A stretch of 64,000 nt of DNA from Ceratotherium simum simum (Eukaryota > Chordata > Mammalia > Perissodactyla > Rhinocerotidae). The stretch is from the NCBI RefSeq assembly GCF_000283155.1, contig NW_004454177.1:5557345-5621344 (forward strand), written 5' to 3'. Below the pieces are notes generated by a model, which ran no database searches, was not told where the DNA came from, and saw only the letters and a list, made by a program, of their open reading frames with translations. Positions 27,664-40,200 of the stretch are shown here, piece after piece; position 1 is the stretch's first letter; the number at the start of each line of letters is the position of its first letter. Both the position numbers and the translations under genes were made by a program.

Positions 27664-29422
27664 GGTAAGTTAGAGGGAAGACAAATACTTTCAAGAATGT
27701 TTTCCTTCATCACGGAGAACAGATCTAATAATATATATGTAATTCATAATGCCAGGTACTCCTATTGTACTTTTCCCAAATGCATTATCCATTTAAACTT
27801 CTGTATTTCAGGAAGCTGAAGATTTCCAAGCACAAGAACCCTAGGATAAGATGAAGTTAATGGAAGCTTTTGTTTGACTCTTGCAGTTGTGCCGTGCCTT
27901 CCACCCAGCTCTGCAGTACATGGCGACCTAGATAAGCAACACATCTCCAGAGCCAGCGTAGGCCCCTCTTGAGCAGACGCCAGCAGACTCATGCATAGCC
28001 CCATTACTAAGGTTTTATTTAATTTCAGAGGGCAAATATTTATCAAATGCTCATTAGCTTTTGTATACTAAGAAGACACATTTTTTTGTCCTTAAACACT
28101 CCTTGTGGATTACTACTTGTATACACGTACATTGGCATCAAATGGGATAAATGCCAACTTGTTCGTCATGACATTTCCTTCAACATATTGGTTTCCTTGG
28201 AGCACCACTTTTGCTACTAAAGTTAATGTGTTTACTCCTTCCTTCTCACACTCTCAATTAAAAAGTGAGCTAGTTCTTCTAGCTATTTTTGATCGATTAA
28301 CAGAAAATCCTAAATTCAAACTATTAAAGAACAGTTTGAATTTTTATGGCTCTCCTTAAATACGGGACACACCTCATTTTATTGAATTTCTTTCAATATC
28401 CTAGATGATAGGGTTTTTTTTTTTTTTTTGTCAGTTGATCCAAGGTTTACAAGAGCACAAGTCTAAATCACAGAGTAACTAGAAAAGGTTACATAAATGC
28501 TAATAGATTGACAAATGCCACTTCAGGATGAATTGTTTGTCACCTTTTTCCTGTGTTGTGAAAAACAATCAACAGTACAGGTCTTTCATTAGCAGTGAAT
28601 GACTGTTTAGCTTAATAGGTTTTTTCCACCAATTCAATTATCTATGACAACAGAGCAAAGTCTGTGTTCATTTGTAGACTGGAATCATTAAGCAGTTAAA
28701 TAGAAGGATTCTTAAATAGTATATTACAACTTTAACAATTTAGGGCTGGTGAAGAAAATCAACCCTAAGTGATGATAATTTTGTATAGTGTTATACAAAA
28801 CTCTAAGAACTGGAAGAGATTAAAAATTGTTTTCTTTTATTTATTTATTTTTTGTTTTAATTTACTTGTTTATTTTGGGGGAAGGAGGATTTGGTATGGG
28901 GTAAAGAAATACCAAAACTAACAGAACGAAACCAACTTTATTCTTTTTTCCCTATAGTAGTAGATAAAGCAAACTTTATAAGTGAGCAATGGAAAGCGTC
29001 TAGTTTCCCAGTGTCTTTTCAAACTTAAGCCACAGCAGTATTTATTCAAAAGATAGAAAACATCTAAAAGTTTAGGCCCCTCCAAAATCTTTACCACCTG
29101 ATATTTTCAGTTTTCACCAACTGGGCTGTAGATGTTATTTCTTTTAACAAACTGGAATTTCCAAATAGGTTATCTGTATTTAAAGATGCTGAACTTTGAT
29201 ATTTTTTCCAATACTTAAAAAAATTGGTATAATTTACATATGAACCTTGATTCTGAAATTTATTCCATACCTGTCTCCTTTTGCGTTTTACACTGCCTAA
29301 AAAAGTAGGTTCCAATACCCAGTTTTGAAACTAAAATTAGTTTCAATTTTAAAAGCCTATATTACCTTTAATTCATATTTTCTATTTTTCTTCATAATTC
29401 AACCTTTTAAAATATAACTGGT

Positions 29423-29721
29423 GGGCCGGCCCCGTGGCTTGGCGGTTAAGTGTGTGCGCTCCGCTGCTGGCAGCCCGGGGTTCGGATACCGGGTGCGCAC
29501 TGACGCACCGCTTCTCCCACCATGCTGAGGCTGCGTCCCACATACAGCTACTAGAAGGATGTGCAGCTATGACATACAACTATCTACTGGGGCTTTGGGG
29601 AACAAAAAAAAAAGGAGAAGGATTGGCAATAGATGTTAGCTCAGAGCTGGTCTTCCTCAGCAAAAAAGAGGAGGATTAGCACGGATGTTAGCTCAGGGCT
29701 GATCTTCCTCACAAAAAAAAA
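29423..29721 (+). mobile_element. ERE-type SINE in the MPZL2 3' UTR region (sense)
   Basis: Full-length element with head GGGCCGGCCCCGTGGCTTGG, B box, duplicated 3' module and A tail. If the last exon is right, it is exonised in the MPZL2 message. Confidence 0.92.
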
Positions 29722-29949
29722 ACCTGGATATTTCTTCAAACAGACAGCCTGGATGATGTTCCATAATTGTACTGAAGAAGTAGTTAAAATCTCATGGAAA
29801 GTCTTTCCTGCAAAACTTGTAGCATGTCTTGGTTAAATATTCAAGGGTTAATATTGCCCTGTTGTTCAGTGTCTTCTTCCTAAAGAGAACTTTTGTACTG
29901 TAATTTATTTTTTATTGTGCCTTAAACACTTATGTAAATAACTTTTAGT

Positions 29950-29955
29950 AATAAA
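29950..29955 (+). terminator. MPZL2: Distal MPZL2 poly(A) signal
   Basis: AATAAA in ACTTTTAGTAATAAAG with A/T-rich sequence downstream. It is the last good signal before the MPZL3 promoter. Confidence 0.5.
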
Positions 29956-30959
29956 GAATTACCAATTATATAATTTGCTTATATACAAATCTAACAATTT
30001 TACATAGCAAGTAATAGAAAACAGATGGGTATATGTTTTATCGTCACTGAAAAATTTCCTTAGAGGCAGCTTGAAAGTCAGTAATGGATAGAATTAGTTT
30101 CTGCTGGATAAACAAATCTAAATGGATTGCCACAGAATTTTCACATTGCTTTGGATAACTGGGAATTGGGCACAACAAACTGCTTAGGTTGGGGACTGTT
30201 TCCAAGGAACAGTATCTATTCCATTTGGTACTTTTACATTACCTTCTTAATAGAGAAAACTACCCGCTTTCAAGTCTAGTAAAGAAATGGGAGTTGAAAA
30301 ATGGAAAGTTATTAAACTTTCCCAAAAACTGAAGCATACTTTTGTTCCCCTCTTGCTTCCATTAAATATACAGAGATTCCAGGAGAAGAGAGGGACTAAT
30401 AATTAAAGTGGGGCACCAACCCATCTCTTTTTCAGACGAATGTGACACCATCTCTTCATTTCACTTTAAGCACCGTGAAAACATTACTTTCTCACTTTTC
30501 CAACCAAAAGATACACAAATCTCAGTTCCTTTTTTCTCTATTATATGCTGTGATGATTTCATCATTGCCACTGTCAACAGCAATTTAATAAACACCCAGT
30601 TTAGGTAGGTACTGAGCTGGATGCTGTAATAGCTACACCCAAAAAAAGAACACGAACCAAAGAGACTTGAGGCACAAATTCGGCACGAAAGCCTAATTCA
30701 TATTTTTTTATTGACTGACTGATCCTGTATGATCTCCTAGGTCCCTCCGAACTCTAAGTATATAGAAGCCTATTCTGAGAGCGTTCAAATAAAATAATCC
30801 GTAGGGAGTAAAAAAGGCTTCCGCAATAGTCAGAGGATGAAGACTATTCAGTACTGCAGAATTCCATAAAAATAAATTGTAAATTCTCCAAACTCTGTAG
30901 CCTGTTTCATTGTCAAGCAAAAGAGAATAAGTAACTCCTATTTGAGAGTTAAAGGATCG

Positions 30960-31136
30960 CTCATTGGTGAGCAAGCTCAGGTGTGGTTCTGGAAGAAAAG
31001 CCAGGTTCCTATGGCAACTTCGAATTGCCCTTTTTAAGTGTTCTCGCTGCCTCCCGCCCTACGTCATTTCCGGTGTTACCTGTGTTGTTACCGGGAGCGG
31101 TAAACAAGGCGTGCAAGGATCTGGAGAGCTGTCGGG
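30960..31136 (+). promoter_or_regulatory. MPZL3: MPZL3 promoter / 5' UTR with CRE and ETS motifs
   Basis: Immediately upstream of the MPZL3 ATG there is an inverted CCAAT box (ATTGG, 30963), an ATF/CREB half-site TACGTCA (31060-31066) and an ETS site CATTTCCGG (31065-31073) that overlaps it. No TATA box is visible. CpG density rises here and continues through exon 1 into intron 1, with more CTTCCGG-type ETS cores at about 31235 and 31270. This is a short CpG-island-like, TATA-less promoter. Factor binding is inferred from motif match only. Confidence 0.6.
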
Positions 31137-31209
31137 ATGCAGCAGAGCGGGGCGCCGGGAGGCCGTGGCTGCGGTCTCTTCCCACTGCTGGCCGTCCTGT
31201 GGTTTCAAG
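31137..31209 (+). CDS. MPZL3: MPZL3 coding exon 1 (signal peptide)
   Basis: 73 nt, MQQSGAPGGRGCGLFPLL..., ends phase 1 before GTGAGTGC. The 9.4 kb first intron follows. Confidence 0.95.
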
Positions 31210-34200
31210 GTGAGTGCGCCAGCAGGCTCTGCCCCACTTCCGGCCGGGGGGATAGGGAAGATGGTCGCTTTTCCGGTTCCGGGGGCGGGTGTCTCAGGAA
31301 AGCCCCCATAACGCTTCTGGGAAGGAAGGAAGCGGGAGGGTGTGGGGAGGATGTTCTCTTCTTGTAACCACTGCCCGCTGAGGGCAGTAGGTATCTTGTC
31401 AGTGCTTTCCTGAGCCGCTGGGAGCTCGACCACCTTGCGTGACTGCGTGGTGTTCTGGTGATGGCACGGCTTGATAGACCCACGGAGGGCTCTGGCTTTG
31501 GGGCACGTGGTGTTATCTTGTGCTGAGTTATCAGTGGTTGACTCTGCTGTGGTTCTGTGGGCTGTGTATCCTCGTTAGGAAAGGGCAAGTCTAGTGTTCA
31601 GTAGTTGGTCCCAGTAATTTTGGGAAAGAAAATTAAGACTTGGTAATTTCATTTTTGTAGGTGATTGTCAGGGCCTGTGAGGTAAAACGTTTATTAGTCA
31701 CAGAAAGGATGTGCTGTGATTTTGTTATAATACTCATTTTGTTCAGGAAAAAGCAACTGCCTTGGCATTTTAATAGCACATTTTTTAAAATACAAGACAG
31801 GGCATATCAATTCTGTTAAAATTTTAATGTATTACTAATATCAGAAGTACAGTATTCACACTGTGACATATTCTTAAAATTTGGCTGTTTTGCTTTGATG
31901 CAATTTTCAAATTGCGTAAATTTCAGTACAACCTAATTACCTTCATGTTAGGGTGCAATTATTTCCCAGATTTGTGTGTGGGTGTGTTTGTGTGTGTATG
32001 TCTTCTTGGGAAATCGTAGTTAGTAGAGCTAGCATTAGAGTGAATTGTTAACTTCATAAAATTTCCCTGTGGGTAAGTGGGAATTTCTGAAGGGGACATT
32101 TAACATAAAGACTTAAGGTGTTCTAAATCTTAGCAGGTAAGGCGGGGACGTTTTTATTTATTTGATGACTAATATTTATTCTGCCGGCACACTCCCTGAT
32201 CCCTCCCAGCTGACCATGTCATCATGAGTGTCCAGTTTTTCAGCTAAATTATTTTGTAATATAATATTTAGGCTGGCCTGTCACTCTAAATAATCCCAGT
32301 TTCATCTCTCTGTCTCTCTCACACACACAAGGAAATATTCAACTATTGTTCTGTTGAGAAAAAGAATTCTAGAAATGGTGCGTAGTTTCTTAAATTTTAT
32401 GTCATTTCACATTGAAAAGCATCCACAAGTCCAGCAGACCAAATAATTCAAACATTAAAAGTTGATTTTATGATCTGTATGTACTTGTTGAGTTGATTTA
32501 TCTTTTGCCTTTTTAAAAATAACAGCTTTATTGAGATATAATTTACATGCCATACAATTTACCCATTTAAAATATACAATTAAATGGTTATTAATATATT
32601 CACAGGGTTGTGCAATCATTACCACAATCAATTTTAGAACAGGGCTGGCCCCGTGGCTTAGCAGTTAAGTGCATGCGCTCCGCTGCTGGCGGCCCGGGTT
32701 CGGATCCCGGGTGCACACCGACGCACCGCTTGTCCGGCCATGCTGAGGCCACGTCCCACATACAGCAACTAGAAGGATGTGCAGCTGTGACATACAACTA
32801 TCTACTGGGGCTTTGGGGGGAAAAATAAATAAATAAAATCTTTAAAAAAAAATTTTAGAACATTTTCGTCACCCCAAAGAGAAACTCTATACCCATTAAC
32901 AGTCACTCCCCATTCCTCCCTTTCCTCAGCCCTTGTCAAACACCAATCTACTTTCTGTTGCTATGGATTTGCCTACTCTGGACATTTCACATAAATGGAA
33001 TCATACAATATATGTTCCTTTGTGGTTAGCTCCTTTCACTTAGCATGTTTTCAAGGTTCATCCATTTTTTGGGGTCTCACTTGTTTTAAATCTGTTAGCA
33101 ATAGGCTTTGGTTTCATACCAGTGTTTGCTTTTCCTCTTCAAAGATAAGACTCATTAAATTATTAACTTGTTTGAATTCTCCCTGAGTTATAAATATGGT
33201 TCTGCTACATCGGTTGTCAAAGTACATAGAAACAATAGATTAGGTAGCCAGGGTTCTTACTCTTTTCTCTTTTCCATATAAGTGTGCGATTTTATGAATC
33301 AAAGGTTGACAGATTTGTATTTTGGAAAATTGAGTGTACAAAATTGAGAGTTTTGTCATTTTTTTCATTTCTTCCATTTATTAAGATACTTATGTTTAAA
33401 TGTGATTTTCTTGTTTTCCTTCCAGAATAAAAAATTTTTGTTAATTATTATAAGTATTTCTATAGTTGGCTGTTTTTAGCTGGCAAGAATGCTTTTTTAC
33501 TCAGATGAAAAAATAAATACCCATAAGCACATTAGGCCTAGGATAAAAATTTCTGAATGAATGTAACATTGGATTTTGTTTTGTTTTTTTTTCTTTTTTT
33601 TTCCCAGTGGAGTAGACAAATTATTTTACATCCATTGATTTTATTTTTAATTTTATTTATTTATTTATTTTCCCCCAAAGCCCCAGTAGATAGTTGTATG
33701 TCATAGCTGCACATCCTTCTAGTTGCTGTATGTGGGACGCGGCCTCAGCATGGCCGGAGAAGCGGTGCGTCAGTGCGCGCCTGGGATCTGAACCCGGGCC
33801 GCCAGCAGTGGAGCGTGTGCACTTAACCGCTAAGCCACGGGGCCGGCCCTACATCCATTGATTTTAAAACACTTTTAATTTCAGTACAATATATATAGAG
33901 AGAAGAGTGTACATGTATAAGTGTATAGCTCAATGAACTTTCAGGAACTGAGCACACCAGGGTAACCAGCATCCAAATCAGGATGTAGAACATTACTGAT
34001 ACTCCAGAAGCCTTCCTTGTGCTTTCTTCCAGTCATTATCCCTTCTTCCCCAAGGAGAACCAACATCCTGATGTGTAGGTTAGTAGTGTAGAGTAGTTTA
34101 GTTCACCCGTGGGTCTTTTCTGTTACTATACATTTAAGACCTGCTTGTCCAGTGTTTAGATGTCAGCAAAGTGACTTTACCTATTGATAACTTTGTGGCA

Positions 34201-37200
34201 AAATCATGCTCATGAATATGGAGTTCAAATACATTAACAAGGAAGAAATTGGTAGAGAGGTAGCATTATTAATTGTGTACTTACTATAATTCAGTAACCA
34301 GAATTTGCTTAGAACTTGTAATTTTTATGCTTATTTTGTAACAATTTTTGTTTTATGAAAAGGAAACTGTTGATTTGATTCAGTTGAATATTGCAGAGCA
34401 TCCACAATGTGCTAGATTCTGTTTGGATGACCTCAGGGTCTATTTGAGAAGATAGATCAACAGATAATTTTAGAATTAGCTGGTACTAAGAGAGAAATGC
34501 ACTAGAAGCTATGAGAGCACAGAAGAGGTGCCCATAAGAGGTGCCCTTAATCTGCCATGAGGAACAGGGAAGACTTTGTGGAGGTATCACCGAAGTTAAA
34601 TCGTGAAAGAAGAATAAGAGTTAGAGATAGAGAGTGAGGAAAATTCCAGACACAGAGAGGAACATAAACAAGGCATGGAGGCATTAACTAAGTTTCCAAG
34701 CAAGTTTTCTGAAACTTACTTTGACTGGGTTAGCTTAAATCACATGTTGACCCCAAACATATCTCTGTGGTCAGGAGGATGGTGTGCTGGAGCCAGCTCC
34801 TACTGGCTCTCAAGGGCCAGTTATGCACCTCTCTTCTTAACTCAGCATTCAGAGACCTTACCTTTGTAGCTTGAAATTAGCCATGGTGGGAATATTGGCA
34901 CCAAAGAAACAGTTTTTTTTTTTTTTAGCTGTTTACCAGCACACTTCTCGATATAATGATTGGTTTAGGCCAATCTGGGTCACCCTCAAGAGCTGGGGGT
35001 AGGGTCAGTTGCTCGTTATTCTTAGTTTGCTCATCGTCCACCAGATCTATTGCTTCCCTTCTCAGTTCTTCTTTACTCCTTGGAAAGCTGACCGTATAGA
35101 CTGCATCATCTAGGCTCCCTTCCCTGGCTCCCAGTTAGATTTGGTCAATGAAAAGCGTTGGCAGGAGATTGGAGGGCAGGAAGAGAAAGGTATCAGGGAA
35201 TTTCTTTCCTGCTCCCTCCCTGTCTTAGTGCTATGGTTTATACTAGCTGTGTCTCTCTATGGCTACAGCATTTGTCATGTGGCTCACAGCTCCAGCTCTT
35301 ACCAGTCTCCTGTAGCACCATTTCCTCCCTTTCCCCTTCAGGGCTGGGGATGGTAAAGGCTTTGTCCCTTTGGTGGCTTCCATGACTCTGAGAAAAGGTC
35401 CTTTTGAAAAGTGGCCCATGTACTTTTCAAAATCTCAGCTGATTGTACCTTCCATTTCCTCCCTGGACCCTGACTGATAGAGGCATCTTCCCCCAAGCTC
35501 AGAAGCTGTGTGGGAAAGGTGGATATAAAAAAAAAAAAAAATCGGAGTATTGTTAGAACAGGCAATGAAGGGAATGGATGTTGAGCTGGCAGTAAACAAA
35601 AGTTCACTATGTTCAATTTGAGGTCCAGTGATGGTGATATCCAAGTGCATGTATCTGGAAACATTTGGACACTCAGAGGCAGGTCATGGCTAGCAATATA
35701 GACTGGGGAATCATTAGCCTATTAGTGGTTGTTAAATCTATAGAAGTGGATAGGATTGTCCAGGGAGAACATGTTGAATGAAGGTCTGTGGGCTTAGGGT
35801 GGAACTCTAAGGAACACCAGTGTTTAAGGGATGAGTAGGAAAGGAGGAGCCTTAGAAAGAGGTTTGATAGAAACTATCAGAGATGTGGAGTTTGTGTGTG
35901 TGTGTGTGTGTGTATGCAACACAATCAGTGTGGAGAGCTGGGTGTAGGGAGACTAATGCGATTCTTATTTACAACTCTAACCCATATTTCTTCTTTGCTC
36001 TAAACCAGGGTTGGCAAACTTTTGTAAAGGGCCAGAAAATAAATATTTTAGGCTTTGTGAGCCAGATGGTTTGTGTTGCAATTACTCAACTCTGCTGGAG
36101 TAGTACAAAAGCAGCCCCAGATAATACATAAATGAATGAACATGGCTGTGTTCTAATAAAACTTTATTTATAAAAAGACATTGTGGGCTAGATTTGGCCC
36201 ATGGGCCATAGTTTGCTGACCTCTGCCCTAAACCCACTGCCTCCTTGACATCCCTTGGGCATCTCAAAGGCACCTTAAACTTATCTAAAATCAAATTCGT
36301 GTTCTTCCCTGCCAAGCCTGGTACTTTTCTAGCCTTCCTTGTGTCAGTGAATGGTATCACCAAGTTGGAAACCTGAGAGTTATCCTTGACACCCCCCTTT
36401 CCCTAACATTCCTCATCTGATCTGTCACCACTTCCTGCTGGTTTTACCTTATAAGTATTGTTGTCTTCCTAGTTCTGCTCATGTCCACTGCTACCAACTT
36501 AGTTCAAGCTTCCTGTATTTCTCATTTGACTATGGTAGTAGCCTCCTAAGTAAACCCCTTATATTTATTCTTGATTCCTTCTAAGTGTCTTCCCTAGAGT
36601 GATCTTTTGAAAATGCAAACTTCATCATGTCTCTTCTCACTTATCCCCACATTTAAGTATTTTCCATGGCTTTCCAGTACTCAAATCTTTAAGGTCCTGC
36701 ATGATCTGCTTCCTGCCTAGCCACACCTCATTCTGTCTCATGCTCTGTGTGTTTCAGCCATCCTGCCTTTCCTTCAGTTCCTTGACTGACTGTGCTGCTT
36801 CCTGGCACAGGACATTTGCATATGCTGTATCCTCTGCCTGGAATGCTCTCCCTTTCCTTACCTTGTTACCCTTCTTTCTGAACTCAACTCAAAAGTAACT
36901 TTTTTCAGGGAAGCTTTCATTAACCACTCCCTGCTCTCCTATTATAACAGGTGCAATTCTCATAGCCACTCTCTTTGTTTTTCCTTCATAGTACTTATCA
37001 GAGTTTGTAATTAGACATTTGTGTTTATTATTATTTGATTAATTTATTGAACTTCTGCTGTATTTTAAGCTCCAAAACAGAGAGTGAATTTATTTTGCTC
37101 ACATTTAATTCCAAGCTCAGAGGGTGGCACAAAACAGATGCCCAATAAGTATACGTTTGAAGAATGAGTGAGGAATGAGAGTATTGTCATAGAAGCCTAG

Positions 37201-40200
37201 GATAGAGGAGGTCAAGGAGCAAGTAGTCACTGAGGCAGAGGGATCCAGTAAAATCAGGATAGAAAAGTGCCTATTGGAGTTTTTATCCCTTGGATTTTAC
37301 AGTTTTAAGACATGATGCCCTTTACCAGAAGTGGTAGTGGAGTCCAGATTGTGCTGTAGGGGTCCAGAAGTGGAAGGGAAGGGAGGAAATGGAGACATTA
37401 GGTATAGACTGCTCTTTCACCGACTTGGCTTAGAAAGGAAAGAGAGGGCAGTGGTTGGTAACAAGTAGTATTACAGGGTTAAGATTGTTATTATTTTGTT
37501 TTATTGTTATTTGTTTGTTTTTAACGATGGGGGGGACCTCTGTGTGTTTAGAGGCTGAAGGGCAAGAGAGCCCCTCTGGAAGGGGAGAGGTTGAAGATAG
37601 TAGAGAGGATTTTTCTGCTGGAGCAGGGCTTGGAGAGGAGTGATCCAGGGCAAAGCAGAAGAGGTTGGCCTTGTGTAGGAGAAGGGACACCACACTCTTT
37701 CAGATGGGAAGTAAGTATAGGTGCAGACACAAGAAGGTGTGTGGCTGGGCAGTTTGTATGGCCTCAAATTTCTTGAAGAAGTAAGAGGAGACATTTTCTT
37801 CTGAGAATGAGGGATTTGAAGGTTGCACAGAAGATGAAAGAGAATGGCAGAGGTTTGAGGAATCAGAAAGAGGAGCTGACCAAGGCTGGTTAAAGGGTCA
37901 CTGTACCTCAACTGTGGGTGGAATTCACAAATTTCTTGTGGTAACTATCTGTGCAGTTGTGTGATTTTTTTTTTTTACCTTTACTGTACACTAGCCACAG
38001 TCTAGGAGTGGTCATCTAGGGTTGAGCTTTCCCTGAATGGGTGCAATGGAAAGAGAGGAGTGTAGAGGACATAAGAATGTTGAAAATACTGTAGACAGGG
38101 CATAGGAAGAAAGTGGGTGACTAATGGTCACGCTTTGTTCCTACACTAGAACTTTTAGTGACCTGTCCACCTCTTCTCTCAGTCTGTCCCTGCCTGCTCC
38201 CCTCCCTCTGAATTTTTGCCCTTCAAGTGCTTGCATTTAATGGAGGAAATAGTCTTTACAAATTGACCACAATCAATGGTGTATGTGCTTGAATAGCGTT
38301 ATGTACTAAATGTTATGAGAACATTGAAGAAAGAGCAATGAGATACATCAGGGAATTTAGGAAGGCATCACAAAGGGGGCTGATATTTGAGCTGGGTTTT
38401 GGAGGTGTTTGAGAGTTGGGGGTTTGGGTGTGGTGGGAACAACCCAGGCAGGATTGGTAGGAATAGGGAGAGCCTTCCAGCCAAACACATATTCAAAGAA
38501 AGGCACAGTGGCATGAAAGGACATAGCAAATTTGGGAAATGGCAGGACCTTCTGGGCATGGTGAAGGGGACGGGATGTGTAGGCGGGTGGAGTAGCAGAA
38601 GTTTGGGGCCAGATTGTCACTTTTTGGATTTTATTCCGTAGCCCAATAGAGAATTATTAAAGGCTTTTGAATGTTTGTGGTGTTTATTTTAATAATAATA
38701 GCTAACATTTATTGAAAGTTTCTATTTCAGATGCTGTGCTAGGCATTTTGTGTGTTATCTTATTTAATCTTATTGGATTCTCACAGTGATCCAATGAAGT
38801 GGGTCTTGTTATTCTTCCCATTTACCAAGTGAGGAAATTGAAGCTTGGACAGGTTAGGAACTGTGATCAAGGTCTCATAGCTAGAAAGTAGCTGGGCTAG
38901 ACCTCAAGTCCAGGTCTATCTCATTCTAAATCCACACTCTTAAATCTCTCTACTATACTTATATTTTAGGATAAAGGCATGGGGCATGAGGAGAGTGTAG
39001 ATTATCCATTCATTTCCCCCTTCCAGTTTTTAGAGCTGGTTCTTGAGTGATGAGTAAGGTGAGTCAGGAGTGAGGGCTTAGGAGAGAGTAGCGGCTGAGG
39101 GATGAAGGTGTTCCAGGCTGAGGAACAGCATTTGCATAGAAGGAACAACAAGTTTAGCATGGCAAAGTCAGAGAAGAAGCTATGGATGAACCAGAAGTAA
39201 TCTTCATCTTTGGGATGCGTCAGATTCTTATTAGAGTTGTGAGCTCAGTCTTGGTCTCTTCGTTTTAAGAGGAATGTGGACAGACTAGATTGTCTAGAGA
39301 GGAGCCAGAAAAATGGTTCGGAGCAGCAGAGGTAAAGGCAGTGGAATTGATGACGCATAACTGTGTCTGTGATAGGAAAGGTTGAGAGTGTAGGCAGAAC
39401 TGAAGAGATGGCGATAATGATGATGAAGCTATCTAACATGCATTGAGCACGTACCCTAGGTTAGGTAGGCTTCTTGGTGTTATACATGTTTTAACTCATT
39501 TATTCCTCACAGTGACCTTCTAAGATAGGTGCTATTATTATCATTCCCCCAGGGTGAGAAACTGAAGAAGTAAAGTAACTTGCTGAGACCACAAAGCCAG
39601 CAAGTGACAGGGCTTGGATTTGCATCCTGCCTCTACCAGAGGGACTGCTGGTTTTCCAGGACGGTGTGTGGGTTTGCTGTCTTCTGAAATCTTGTTGCTC
39701 TCTTGGCCTTTGGCCTGCCAGAAGAATCAGGGCTTGTTGCGGAGGAGAAGGAAGCAGGAAAAACGACGTGCTGGTGGCTTACTTTTCTAAAAAATGGCTC
39801 CTTAGTGGAAGCTAAATTTCTACTCACGGTTCTCTGAAAGCAGAGGGGATGGATCAGAAGAAAGTGCCAACTCTTTTGGGGGGGATGGAGTGTCACAGTT
39901 GGATGTCTGAGGTGGTTTTGGAAAGAGTAAGTCTCTAGAGAGTTTAAAAATGATGTCTTATTTTTACATTTTAGCGTGCATTAACTTGGTCTGTTTTCCT
40001 CCCCATGATTTACTTTTAATGCATGTGTGATTCATTAACCAGCTTTAAGAAAGGAAAAAAACAAAACAAAACTAGATAGAACCTTGGGACAGTTCCATAA
40101 AATTCTTTGAAAAAAATTTCCTATTCTCATTTTGCTGGTAGTTTTGTAGTGGTAGCTTCAAGTTACAACCTTGCTGTGCTTGGGGTAAGTCACTTAGACC

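Larger units (their letters stand above)
27812..29975 (+). other. MPZL2: Probable MPZL2 last exon (3' UTR)
   Basis: A good acceptor (CTGTATTTCAG) precedes GAAGCTGAAGATTTCC. No conserved ORF follows, and an AATAAA lies at 29950-29955. This fits a non-coding last exon joined to coding exon 5 through the donor at 25751. The exon contains a T run at 28417 and an ERE SINE. The assignment is inferred from splice and poly(A) signals plus my recollection that human MPZL2 has six exons. Confidence 0.45.

Noticed and set aside
30964..31588. Several ORFs across the MPZL3 exon 1 region
   Set aside because: Shadows of a CpG-rich promoter and exon 1; the real coding part is 31137-31209 only.
37507..37911. 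134-codon minus-strand ORF
   Set aside because: Pyrimidine-rich low-complexity reading in antisense-repeat DNA, with no homology recognised.
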